Positions 1 through 7,896 of a stretch of DNA of 8,874 nt are shown one piece after another. Made by a program: the position numbers and the translations under genes. This stretch comes from an uncultured Sutterella sp. (GTDB taxonomy: Bacteria; Pseudomonadota; Gammaproteobacteria; Burkholderiales; Burkholderiaceae_F): positions 1 to 8,874 of the forward strand of contig CAJMEC010000059.1 in assembly GCA_905212345.1 (NCBI GenBank). The letters are read 5' to 3'. The notes beneath the pieces are model-generated. The model saw only the letters and a list, made by a program, of their open reading frames with translations. It had not been told where the DNA came from and did no database searches. Numbering within the stretch: position 1 is the stretch's first letter; every line of letters starts with the position of its first letter.

Positions 1-49
1 ATTTTCAATATCTTATTATTGTAAAAAATAGACTAATACATTCTGCTTA

Positions 50-78
50 TTGACACAAAAACTCTGAAGTCGTAGATT
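50..78 (+). promoter_or_regulatory. Probable sigma-70 promoter of the leuABCD operon
   Basis: A perfect -35 hexamer TTGACA lies at 50-55. After a 17-base spacer comes TAGATT at 73-78, which matches four of six positions of the -10 consensus. Transcription would start near base 85, giving a leader of only about 37 bases before the leuA start. The sequence upstream (1-49) is very A/T-rich, as in an UP element. The short leader has no room for a leucine-rich leader peptide and attenuator like the one enterobacteria use for this operon, so any leucine control would have to act at initiation or elsewhere. The hexamers are seen directly; promoter activity is inferred. Confidence 0.65.
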
Positions 79-121
79 TTTCTCATTACAAAACTTCGTA
101 TTTTCGTATCGAGGGAAATTT

Positions 122-1693
122 ATGGCTCAACACTACGATCCCAATAAAATTATTATTTTTGATACGACTTTGCGCGATGGCGAGCAGGCTTTACCGCAAA
201 GTTTAAGTTCGCAGCAAAAACTTCAAATTGCCATGGCTCTGGATCAATTGGGAGTTGATGTGATCGAAACCGGTTTTCCGATTTCTTCAGAGGGTGACTT
301 CCAATCCGTTCAGTTAATTTCCCGTAACCTCAAACATGCTATTCCCTGCGGGCTTGCCCGTTGCGTTCCCAAAGATGTCGATGCCTGCGGAAATGCTTTG
401 AAGGATGCCGAACATTTCCGTATTCATACTTTTATTGCTACGTCAGACATACACGTACAGGACAAGCTAAAAAAGAGTCGCGATGACATCATGGCTATGG
501 CTACCGCTTGCATAAAACAAGCCAGAAACTACACCGATGATGTTGAATTCTCGTGTGAAGACGCAGGGCGCACCCCAATAGATTATCTTTGCAGAATGGT
601 TGAAAACGCCATTGATGCCGGCGCAACAACCATCAATATTCCGGATACTGTCGGCTATACATTACCCGAAGAATTCGGAGACATTATCTCCAACCTCTTT
701 AACCGTGTACCCAATATTGATAAGGCCATTATTTCTGTGCATTGTCACAACGATTTGGGAATGGCTACCGCCAATTCCCTCACCGCCATCCGCCACGGCG
801 CTCAACAAATCGAATGCTGCATGAACGGATTAGGAGAACGCGCCGGCAATTGTTCTCTTGAAGAAGTGGTTATGGCCATTAAGTTAAGAGAAAAATTCCT
901 TAAAGGGCTTTATACCGACATTGTTGCCAAGAATATCGCCAGAACGTCCACTCTTGTCTCCAAAATCTGCAACGAACCAGTACCGCCTCACAAGGCGATT
1001 GTTGGTTCTAACGCTTTTGCTCATAGCTCCGGTATCCACCAGGACGGCGTTTTGAAGAACCGAGAAACCTACGAGATTCTGACACCTGAAAGCGTGGGCT
1101 TTACTGGCAACACCATGCATATGACAGCTCGCTCCGGCCGCCACATGATCCGAGCCTGCTTAAGAAACTTAGGCTACTCTGACGACAGCTACGATCTTAA
1201 TGACATCTATGACCGATTCCTGCAACTGGCTGACAAAAAAGGGCAAGTTTTCGATTATGACTTGGAAGCCCTGCTCTTTTTCCAAAAGCGTGATGAAGCC
1301 AATGAAAGTTACTTCAAGCTTGACACGATCAATGTCATGAGTGGCGGCGCCCATGGCGCCATTCCGACAGCCAGCGTTCGCCTGAAAGTGGGCAAACGTA
1401 CTCGCACGGAATCCAGTATTGGGAACGGCCCCGTGGATGCGGTCTATAACTGCATCACTCGTTTGACCGGTATTCGCTGCAAGCTGACAAGCTACACCAT
1501 CAAGGCCAACGGCGCCGGCATGGATGCCTTGGGGCAGGTTAATGTCAACGTTGATTACGAAGGTCGAATCTTCCACGGCATGGGACTTTCTACTGACGTG
1601 ATTGAAGCATCCGCTCTTGCGTTAATTGACGCCTGCAACATCATTGAACGAGCCCGTTTAATTGAAAAGAAACGCGAAAAACAACAGGCTTAA
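122..1693 (+). CDS. leuA: 2-isopropylmalate synthase LeuA
   Basis: This enzyme condenses acetyl-CoA with 2-ketoisovalerate to give 2-isopropylmalate, the committed step of leucine synthesis, in the cytoplasm. It is 523 residues long, the usual size of the long bacterial form. The N-terminal HMGL-like TIM barrel opens with FDTTLRDGEQ (residues 13-22; Asp19 is the metal ligand). The other metal-site residues are His207 and His209 in VHCHND and Asn243 in GERAGNCS. A linker follows, and then the C-terminal LeuA dimer/regulatory domain (about 395-515), which is the family's leucine feedback site. The start is supported by GAGGGA at 111-116, five bases before the ATG. It is the first gene of leuABCD. 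The wording DGEQALPQS matches the E. coli type rather than the DGEQSPGASM type that I recall from most Burkholderiales. Confidence 0.97.
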   Translation: MAQHYDPNKIIIFDTTLRDGEQALPQSLSSQQKLQIAMALDQLGVDVIETGFPISSEGDFQSVQLISRNLKHAIPCGLARCVPKDVDACGNALKDAEHFRIHTFIATSDIHVQDKLKKSRDDIMAMATACIKQARNYTDDVEFSCEDAGRTPIDYLCRMVENAIDAGATTINIPDTVGYTLPEEFGDIISNLFNRVPNIDKAIISVHCHNDLGMATANSLTAIRHGAQQIECCMNGLGERAGNCSLEEVVMAIKLREKFLKGLYTDIVAKNIARTSTLVSKICNEPVPPHKAIVGSNAFAHSSGIHQDGVLKNRETYEILTPESVGFTGNTMHMTARSGRHMIRACLRNLGYSDDSYDLNDIYDRFLQLADKKGQVFDYDLEALLFFQKRDEANESYFKLDTINVMSGGAHGAIPTASVRLKVGKRTRTESSIGNGPVDAVYNCITRLTGIRCKLTSYTIKANGAGMDALGQVNVNVDYEGRIFHGMGLSTDVIEASALALIDACNIIERARLIEKKREKQQA

Positions 1694-1709
1694 AACGAAC
1701 ATTTATCGA

Positions 1710-1714
1710 AAGGA
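1710..1714 (+). promoter_or_regulatory. Ribosome binding site that sets the leuB start
   Basis: AAGGA lies seven bases before the ATG at 1722. The reading frame stays open upstream to an ATG at 1662 inside leuA, but that start has no such site and would add 20 lysine- and arginine-rich residues absent from the family. The ATG at 1722 begins MSKNYHIAV, the same N-terminus as E. coli LeuB. Confidence 0.75.
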
Positions 1715-1721
1715 TTTATTC

Positions 1722-2816
1722 ATGTCAAAGAATTACCACATTGCTGTTTTAGCCGGTGACGGCATCGGCCCTGAAGTTATGGCCGAGGCTATCAAAGTGA
1801 TGGATGCCGTTGGCAAAAAACATGGTTTCACCGTTTCACGCGATCAACATTTAGTTGGAGGCGCAGCCATAGATCACTGCGGCAAGCCTTTGCCCGAAGA
1901 CACTGTTAAAGCCTGTGACAACGCGCAAGCTATTTTATTTGGCAGTGTGGGCGGTCCCAAATGGGATCATCTTCCGCATCATTTACGCCCCGAAGCAGGA
2001 GCTCTTTTGCCACTGCGCAAACGCTACGGTCTTTTCTGCAATTTGAGACCGGCCAGAATTTTCCAAGGCTTAAACGCGTTAAGCCCACTACGTTCAGATA
2101 TTTCTGCTCAAGGATTTGATGCCATTGTCGTTCGCGAACTTACCGGCGGCATCTATTTCGGCGCTCCAAAGGGACGTGAAGGACAAGGTGAGGATGAACG
2201 CGCCTTCGACACGGAAGTCTATAGCCGCAAAGAAATTGAACGAATCGCACGCGTTGCATTTAAAGTGGCAATGGGACGAAGAAAGAAAGTAACGTCTATT
2301 GATAAGTCCAATGTTTTGGCTAGTTCGGTTTTATGGCGCGAAGTCGTCACGGAGGTTGCTCAAGACTATCCCGAAGTAACGCTTGAGCATCTCTACATTG
2401 ATAACGCCACCATGCAGTTTATTAAAAATCCCGCTCAATTCGACGTTGTGCTTTGCTCCAATATGTTCGGAGATATTCTCTCCGATGAATGCGCAATGAT
2501 TACCGGCTCCATGGGACTGTTATCCTCCGCCTCGCTGGCTTCCGGTACTTTCGGTCTTTATGAACCCGCAGGTGGCTCTGCTCCCGACATTGCCGGCAAA
2601 GGTATTGCCAACCCCATTGCGCAGATTCTGTCAATGGCGTTGATGCTGAGACATTCATTTGGTGAAAATGCTGCGGCTCAAGACGTCGAAAATGCGGTCG
2701 CCCGTACCCTTCAGGATCAGATTATCACCGCTGATTTAGCCCGTGCCATGCCTGATGCTCAAGTGGTCAACACGGTGGAAATGGGACAAGCCATCATTGA
2801 GCGTTTAGGAGAATAG
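1722..2816 (+). CDS. leuB: 3-isopropylmalate dehydrogenase LeuB
   Basis: This enzyme oxidatively decarboxylates 3-isopropylmalate with NAD+ to 2-ketoisocaproate, the third step specific to leucine synthesis. It is 364 residues long, typical of the isocitrate/isopropylmalate dehydrogenase family, and acts as a cytoplasmic dimer. Visible landmarks are the N-terminal AGDGIGPEV nucleotide-fold motif and FGSVGGPKW. RELTGGIYFG contains Arg138 and catalytic Tyr145, SIDKSN contains catalytic Lys195, and Asp227 lies in YIDNATMQ. The metal-binding Asp251 and Asp255 lie in FGDILSDE, and the NAD-site loop GLYEPAGGSAPDIAGK is near residues 280-296. It starts 28 bases after leuA and ends two bases before leuC, so it is co-transcribed with both. 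An alternative start at 1662 is unlikely. The protein is strikingly close to the E. coli enzyme as I remember it. Confidence 0.97.
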   Translation: MSKNYHIAVLAGDGIGPEVMAEAIKVMDAVGKKHGFTVSRDQHLVGGAAIDHCGKPLPEDTVKACDNAQAILFGSVGGPKWDHLPHHLRPEAGALLPLRKRYGLFCNLRPARIFQGLNALSPLRSDISAQGFDAIVVRELTGGIYFGAPKGREGQGEDERAFDTEVYSRKEIERIARVAFKVAMGRRKKVTSIDKSNVLASSVLWREVVTEVAQDYPEVTLEHLYIDNATMQFIKNPAQFDVVLCSNMFGDILSDECAMITGSMGLLSSASLASGTFGLYEPAGGSAPDIAGKGIANPIAQILSMALMLRHSFGENAAAQDVENAVARTLQDQIITADLARAMPDAQVVNTVEMGQAIIERLGE

Positions 2817-2818
2817 CC

Positions 2819-4222
2819 ATGGGAAAAACACTATACGAAAAAGTTTACGATGCTCACGTTGTCTATGAGGCCGAGGGCGAGCTGCCGCTTTTATATATTG
2901 ATCGTCACCTCGTCCATGAAGTAACCAGTCCCCAAGCCTTTGCCGGATTACGGGAAGCCGGTCGTGTTCTTCGTCGACCCGAACTGATGATGGCCACCAT
3001 GGACCACGACATTTCCACTCAAAAAGCGACCATTGACGCCTGTTCTTGCGTAGCCAAAAAGCAGGTGACTACGTTGATCAAAAATTGCGAAGATTTTGGT
3101 GTGACGCTTTTTGGTCTCGGTCATCCTAATCAAGGCATCGTACACATCATCGGTCCACAAACAGGCTTTACCTTACCGGGAACAACACTTGTCTGCGGCG
3201 ACTCCCACACCGCGACGCACGGTGCTTTTGGTGCCTTGGCGTTCGGAATCGGCACCAGTGAAGTTGAACACGTCATGGTTACACAAACGATCAAACAGAC
3301 CAAATTGAAGACCATGAGAATCAATTGTGTCGGAAAGCTCCCCGAGGGTGTTTATGCCAAAGATCTTATTTTGGAAATCGCCCGTGTTCTCACAACGGCC
3401 GGCGCCACTGGATACGCTATTGAATTCGCAGGCGACGGTGTTCGCTCTCTATCCATGGAAGCACGCATGACGCTCTCCAACATGGCTATTGAAATCGGTG
3501 CTAAAGCGGGCATGATTGCGCCCGATGAAACAACGTTTGCTTATCTTAAGGATCGCCCTTATTCCCCGAAAGGAGAAGACTGGGATGAAGCCGTTCGCTA
3601 CTGGAAATCTTTGGCCAGCGACGAAGATGCAGTATTTGATAAAGAAGTGACGATTGACTCCGGTCACTTAACCCCCATGGTTACTTGGGGAACCAACCCT
3701 GGTCAAGTCTGCCACATCACTGACAATGTCCCCGATCCTAAGCTGTGCGACGATGAGCAAGAGCGTCATTCCATTGAAGCCGCCTTAGCTTACATCCAAA
3801 TTGATGCTGGCAAACCGATCAAGGATGTCCCGATTGATACCGTCTTTATCGGATCTTGCACAAACGGACGAATTGAGGATTTTCGTGAAGCGGCTAAAGT
3901 TCTGCGCGGCCGACACATCGCTCAAGGTATCCGTGCTTTAGCGGTGCCCGGCTCAATGGCCGTAAAGGCTCAGGCAGAAAAAGAGGGATTAGACCAAATA
4001 TTTAAAGACGCTGGTTTTGAGTGGCGGCTTCCCGGCTGCTCCATGTGTCTGGGGATGAATGACGATATTGCCGCTCCCGGCTCTCGCGTTGCCTCCACTT
4101 CCAACCGCAACTTTGTTGGTCGACAAGGTCGAGGCAGCCGCACTCACCTAATGAGTCCCGCGATGGCAGCAGCGGCAGCTATTAACGGGAAAATTGTTGA
4201 TGTTCGAGATTACCTGCAATAA
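2819..4222 (+). CDS. leuC: 3-isopropylmalate dehydratase large subunit LeuC
   Basis: LeuC is the iron-sulfur subunit of isopropylmalate isomerase. With LeuD it converts 2-isopropylmalate to 3-isopropylmalate through dehydration and rehydration. It belongs to the aconitase superfamily and has 467 residues, against 466 in E. coli. The three [4Fe-4S] ligands are present at the family positions: Cys347 in GSCTNGR, and Cys407 and Cys410 in PGCSMC. Other landmarks are GDSHTATHGAFGALAFGIGTSE (about residues 127-148), VTWGTNPGQV and the C-terminal TSNRNFVGRQGRGSRTHL. The motif after the first cysteine reads CTNGRIED where E. coli has CTNSRIED, a change that is common in the family. The Shine-Dalgarno AGGAGA (2807-2812) sits inside the end of leuB, and only two bases separate the genes, so translation is probably coupled. 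Confidence 0.97.
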   Translation: MGKTLYEKVYDAHVVYEAEGELPLLYIDRHLVHEVTSPQAFAGLREAGRVLRRPELMMATMDHDISTQKATIDACSCVAKKQVTTLIKNCEDFGVTLFGLGHPNQGIVHIIGPQTGFTLPGTTLVCGDSHTATHGAFGALAFGIGTSEVEHVMVTQTIKQTKLKTMRINCVGKLPEGVYAKDLILEIARVLTTAGATGYAIEFAGDGVRSLSMEARMTLSNMAIEIGAKAGMIAPDETTFAYLKDRPYSPKGEDWDEAVRYWKSLASDEDAVFDKEVTIDSGHLTPMVTWGTNPGQVCHITDNVPDPKLCDDEQERHSIEAALAYIQIDAGKPIKDVPIDTVFIGSCTNGRIEDFREAAKVLRGRHIAQGIRALAVPGSMAVKAQAEKEGLDQIFKDAGFEWRLPGCSMCLGMNDDIAAPGSRVASTSNRNFVGRQGRGSRTHLMSPAMAAAAAINGKIVDVRDYLQ

Positions 4223-4233
4223 AGGAGAGCAGC

Positions 4234-4851
4234 ATGCATAAATTTACAAGTTTGACAGCGGTGGCTGCTCCGATGGACGCCTCCAACATTGATACCGATC
4301 AGATCATTCCCAAACAGTTTTTGTTGGCAGTCGATCGTAAAGGATTTGGCAAACATCTTTTTCATAATTGGCGCTATTTAGATGAAGCCGAAAATCTGCC
4401 CAATCCGGACTTTATCCTCAACAAACCCTGCTACCAAAAAGCACAATTCATTGTGGCCCGCCACAATTTCGGCAATGGTTCCAGTCGTGAGGCTGCGCCT
4501 TGGGCACTACTTGACTTCGGAATTCGAGCTGTCATTGCTTCCTCGTTTGCGGATATTTTCTCCAATAACTCATTAGGAAATGGGCTTTTACTTGTCCGCT
4601 TGAGTGAAAAAGAAATCGATGAGATTATGCAAGTGCTCAAAGCTAATCCCGGCATGCAAATTTCAGTTGATCTTGAAAATTGCAAGGTAACCGTTGACGA
4701 TAAGCACTACTCATTTGAAATAGATCCCTTCAGAAGACATTGCATCCTTGAAGGGCTAGACGCTATTTCTTTGACACTTGAGCACGAAGAAGCTATCGCG
4801 CAATACGAAGCTAAACGCCCCAACTGGATTAAGAAGGGCATCGCGGTTTAG
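4234..4851 (+). CDS. leuD: 3-isopropylmalate dehydratase small subunit LeuD
   Basis: LeuD is the swivelling-domain partner of LeuC and completes the isopropylmalate isomerase active site. It has 205 residues, against 201 in E. coli. The N-terminal NIDTDQIIPKQFL, the GSSRE loop (82-86), FADIFSNNSLGNGLL and IDPFRRHCILEGLD are all recognisable. The usual NFGCGSSREHAPWAL motif reads NFGNGSSREAAPWAL here: Asn81 replaces cysteine and Ala87 replaces histidine, while the loop serines and Arg85 are kept. It lies 11 bases after leuC with a strong AGGAG at 4223-4227. It is the last gene of the operon and is followed at once by a terminator. Family identity is certain; the effect of the two substitutions is unknown. 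Confidence 0.95.
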   Translation: MHKFTSLTAVAAPMDASNIDTDQIIPKQFLLAVDRKGFGKHLFHNWRYLDEAENLPNPDFILNKPCYQKAQFIVARHNFGNGSSREAAPWALLDFGIRAVIASSFADIFSNNSLGNGLLLVRLSEKEIDEIMQVLKANPGMQISVDLENCKVTVDDKHYSFEIDPFRRHCILEGLDAISLTLEHEEAIAQYEAKRPNWIKKGIAV

Positions 4852-4859
4852 GTGAAACG

Positions 4860-4894
4860 GGGCCTATTTGCTTTAAACAAAAAAGGCCCTTTTA
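4860..4894 (+). terminator. Rho-independent terminator of the leu operon
   Basis: GGGCCT (4860-4865) pairs with AGGCCC (4884-4889). An inner TTTG/CAAA stem (4867-4870 with 4878-4881) lies inside it, and TTTTAATTCT follows. It begins eight bases after the leuD stop. The peptidase gene on the other strand ends at 4898, so the same hairpin could also end transcription from that side. In that direction the trailing T run is weak (GTTTCACC). Confidence 0.85.
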
Positions 4895-4897
4895 ATT

Positions 4898-6697
4898 CTA
4901 AATTTTTGATTTGATCAATGTTTTAAATTCTTTAATGTATCCACAAGCCTGATCCAAACACAAATTCCAAAAATCTTCCTTTGTTGCATCAAGACCTATG
5001 TGCTTGCTAATCAATTCATCCACTGTCATCCGTCCTGTATCTCTCAGGAAATTTCGATAAAACTCAGGAAAATCTTTTCCTCGTTTTTTCTGTTCTAGAC
5101 ATAGTCCCTGAGATATCAAGTAACCGATCGTATAGGCATAGTTGTAGATATATTGATCGGTCATGTAAAAATGCAACTTATAGCACCACAAATATGGATC
5201 GCTGTCCTCAATAGCTTCTCCCATATACTCGTGCCATGCCTGCTGCATCATCGCCTCAGCTTCTTCTTTGCTGACAAGTCCCGTTTGACGTTTTTCAATA
5301 AACCGCGTTTCAAATCCCATCCGCACAGGCAACTGCAGACAGAAGTTTGCGCAACTAATTAATTCTTGCCACAAAATTGATAAGCGTTGTTCATCATTTT
5401 GAGCATGTTGCGCGCAGTATCGTCTCACGTTCGCTTCATTAAACGTACTGGCAACCTCTGTGAGAGTCATCGGGAATTCGGTTTGATTAGTTGGCAGATC
5501 ACGCATCACCCAATAATGAAACGCATGTCCCAATTCATGAGCTTGCTGCAGCACAGAGCCAAAACTGCCTAAATAGGTCGTAAACACCCGTGGCTGCTTT
5601 AAACGATTGAAACGAGAGTAAAAGGCTCCCCCCGCTTTTTTAGAATCAACCTTGGCATCCAACCAATGTTTTTCAAGCATCATGTCAATAAAGGCGGGAA
5701 TATCCGGATTAACTTCCTGCAAGGAGGATTTAACAGTTTGGATAGCTTGCTCATACGGAATGTAAGGCGATTCTTTATCCGACTGAGTAGGCATCGGTGC
5801 AAAAAAGTCACAAGCCTTCATCACCTTTCGTCCAAAAAAAGGTGCGCGGACAGTTATAGCCTGCTGTATTTCAGATTGTCGGTGTTTAATCGCACCCAGA
5901 GCGGCTTGAAGAGCTTCTTTGCTGATGCGGTTTTGTTCAAGACTGGGTTGCATCCAATCTGATAAACCCGCCAATGAAAATTGAACTTTACGGAAGCCAT
6001 GCAAAAGATTTAATAAATCCACATAGTAGCCGGCTTGCTTTTTGTACCAATCATTGACAGCCAACTGGGCTGTTTCTCTCAAAACAGGATCATCAGCCCC
6101 CTTCAAAACCCCAACACACTGAGAATGCGTAAGGTAAAGCGTTTCTCCTTGACTGTTTTGAGCCTGTACTCGCATGGACTTATTTAACCGCTTGTACATG
6201 GCATCCACAGGATAAAAACTCGTCGCAGCAAATTTGTTAATGATCTCGTTTGTGGTTGAATCCAAACCCTGACGCCAGGAACTATGCTTTTCACGAGCAT
6301 TAAATTGCCAATGAGAAACAGTAGAATTTTTCCAAAATGGATCTTCATCCGCTATTGAACCTAGTTTGGCGAAAAGGGGCGAAGCAATGGATTCTAATTC
6401 AGCATATAGAGCTTGTGTTTGCGCATAAGCAGCGGCCGCCGCCGAATCCGTTATATCGGCACTGGAAGCGCAGTAGGCAAAAGAAATTAGCGAAGTAATC
6501 CCTTCAACAGCATCTTCGTAAATAGGAAGACATTGCAATACATTTTCTTTGGTTGGATTCTTAGGCAATAAATCCCGTAATTGTTTTATTTCACAGAGAA
6601 TCTTTTGTAATTCATCCTGAAAGCGCTTGTCTACAACAGTCCCGTAAGCATCTTCCAATGTCCATTTCGGGAGTTGTTTTTGCATTGTTTGACCCAT
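4898..6697 (-). CDS. M3-family zinc oligoendopeptidase (PepF-like, clade 3)
   Basis: This is a metallopeptidase expected to cut short peptides in the cytoplasm. It is 599 residues long, the normal size for PepF-like M3 enzymes. The zinc site is HELGH at residues 387-391, with Glu388 as the general base. Glu414 in LTEVASTFNE, 23 residues after the second histidine, is the likely third ligand. The pattern HELGHAFHYW...LP...FPMTLTEVASTF fits the M3 'clade 3' oligoendopeptidases. The C-terminal KLHFY...YIYNYAYTIGYL segment matches the substrate-binding region of the family. There is no signal peptide or membrane segment. The start is supported by AGGTG (6707-6703), five bases upstream; a second ATG four codons in is possible. 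It converges on leuD. A terminator upstream separates it from obgE, and a TAGAAT hexamer (6736-6731) is the only -10-like sequence seen, with no good -35. Substrate and role are not evident from context. Confidence 0.92.
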   Translation of the reverse strand: MGQTMQKQLPKWTLEDAYGTVVDKRFQDELQKILCEIKQLRDLLPKNPTKENVLQCLPIYEDAVEGITSLISFAYCASSADITDSAAAAAYAQTQALYAELESIASPLFAKLGSIADEDPFWKNSTVSHWQFNAREKHSSWRQGLDSTTNEIINKFAATSFYPVDAMYKRLNKSMRVQAQNSQGETLYLTHSQCVGVLKGADDPVLRETAQLAVNDWYKKQAGYYVDLLNLLHGFRKVQFSLAGLSDWMQPSLEQNRISKEALQAALGAIKHRQSEIQQAITVRAPFFGRKVMKACDFFAPMPTQSDKESPYIPYEQAIQTVKSSLQEVNPDIPAFIDMMLEKHWLDAKVDSKKAGGAFYSRFNRLKQPRVFTTYLGSFGSVLQQAHELGHAFHYWVMRDLPTNQTEFPMTLTEVASTFNEANVRRYCAQHAQNDEQRLSILWQELISCANFCLQLPVRMGFETRFIEKRQTGLVSKEEAEAMMQQAWHEYMGEAIEDSDPYLWCYKLHFYMTDQYIYNYAYTIGYLISQGLCLEQKKRGKDFPEFYRNFLRDTGRMTVDELISKHIGLDATKEDFWNLCLDQACGYIKEFKTLIKSKI

Positions 6698-6730
6698 TTC
6701 TGCACCTATTTGTGGCTGAAAAACGAGAAA

Positions 6731-6764
6731 ATTCTAAAAGAAAAGGAGCGAAATCGCTCCTTTT
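6731..6764 (-). terminator. Rho-independent terminator after obgE
   Basis: A perfect 10-base-pair stem is formed by AAAAGGAGCG (6764-6755 on the minus strand) and its complement (6750-6741), closed by a four-base loop. It is followed on the minus strand by CTTTTAGAATTTT. It lies 24 bases beyond the obgE stop and 44 bases before the peptidase start, so it separates the two genes. Confidence 0.85.
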
Positions 6765-6787
6765 GAGTGCAGAGAAAAACAATAAGC

Positions 6788-7879
6788 CTATCCTTCAGTC
6801 AACTCAATCTCATCGTCTTTAAGATCAATTCGTTCGTCGTCTTTGTACTGGTTTTCACGACATCGTTCTTCATCCAAATATTGAGCAATGGCTGAAACCA
6901 ATTCCGGACAACCCTCACGAGTAGCCGCCGAAATAACAAAAACTCTTTCATCCTCAGGAATCTGCAATGCATCCAATAGATCATTGATACGATCGTCTTG
7001 TTCTTCTTGCGCAATCAAGTCCACTTTATTGAGAACAAGCCAGCGAGGTTTGTTATACAGCGCTTCATCGTACTTTCTTAATTCTTCGATGATTGCCTTG
7101 GCTTCTGAAGCCGGATTGACAGTCTCATCATACGGAGCCATGTCAATGAGATGAAGCAACAGTTTCGTGCGAGATAAATGACGCAGGAACAAGTGTCCCA
7201 AACCAGCTCCCTCTGACGCCCCTTCAATCAATCCGGGAATATCAGCAACCACAAAGCTTTGCTCGGGTCCCACTCTTACTACGCCCAGTTGGGGATGCAA
7301 AGTTGTAAAGGGGTAATCCGCAATCTTAGGACGAGCGTTGGAGACCGCGGAAATAAAAGTGGACTTACCGGCATTGGGCATACCCAAGAGACCGACGTCA
7401 GCCAACACTTTTAATTCCAAATTCAGAAAACGATGTTCACCTTCTTCACCAGGTGTGCATTGACGAGGAGCTCGGTTAGTACTGGATTTAAAGTGCAAGT
7501 TGCCCAATCCACCCTTACCGCCTTTAGCCAAAAGGTAACGCTCGCCATGGCGAGTCAAATCGGCAACCAGCTCTCCCGTATCAGCATCTGTCACCAACGT
7601 GCCAACTGGCATACGAAGTTCGATATCGTTGCCGGCTGCGCCATAGCAGTCCGATCCCCGACCATTTTCACCATTTTTTGCAAAGTGCTTACGGGCATAA
7701 CGGAAATCAATCAACGTATTAATGTTACAGTCAGCGACCGCATATACATCGCCGCCTCGGCCACCATCTCCGCCATCAGGGCCTCCTTTAGGAATAAATT
7801 TTTCACGGCGAAAAGACGCTACGCCATTGCCGCCTTTACCCCCGGCAACTTCAATACGTGCCTCATCAACGAACTTCAT
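6788..7879 (-). CDS. obgE: Obg-family GTPase ObgE/CgtA
   Basis: ObgE is an essential GTPase that associates with the 50S ribosomal subunit and couples its assembly to growth and stress state. It has 363 residues. The glycine-rich Obg domain fills residues 1 to about 158 (VAGGKGGNG, GGPDGGDGGRGGDV, AKGGKGGLGN). The G domain follows: P-loop GMPNAGKST (166-174), switch PFTTLHPQLGVV, DIPG (213-216), NKVD (284-287) and ISAAT (about 315). The tail is short and acidic (DDERIDLKDDEIELTEG), giving a protein about 27 residues shorter than the 390-residue E. coli form; this tail varies across the family. The start is supported by GAGGT (7892-7888), eight bases upstream. It follows rplU-rpmA, the usual company of obg, but a terminator lies between rpmA and obgE. 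I saw no convincing promoter in the short gap, so readthrough or a weak promoter must drive it. Confidence 0.97.
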   Translation of the reverse strand: MKFVDEARIEVAGGKGGNGVASFRREKFIPKGGPDGGDGGRGGDVYAVADCNINTLIDFRYARKHFAKNGENGRGSDCYGAAGNDIELRMPVGTLVTDADTGELVADLTRHGERYLLAKGGKGGLGNLHFKSSTNRAPRQCTPGEEGEHRFLNLELKVLADVGLLGMPNAGKSTFISAVSNARPKIADYPFTTLHPQLGVVRVGPEQSFVVADIPGLIEGASEGAGLGHLFLRHLSRTKLLLHLIDMAPYDETVNPASEAKAIIEELRKYDEALYNKPRWLVLNKVDLIAQEEQDDRINDLLDALQIPEDERVFVISAATREGCPELVSAIAQYLDEERCRENQYKDDERIDLKDDEIELTEG

Positions 7880-7896
7880 GCCTATTTACCTCAAAT

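Noticed and set aside
1169..1576. A 135-codon frame antisense to leuA.
   Set aside because: It is fully inside the regulatory domain of LeuA, on the opposite strand, with no start signals.
1662..1721. An upstream ATG that would extend LeuB by 20 residues and overlap leuA.
   Set aside because: The ATG at 1722 has the ribosome binding site and matches the family N-terminus. The extension is a basic stretch read out of frame from the end of leuA.
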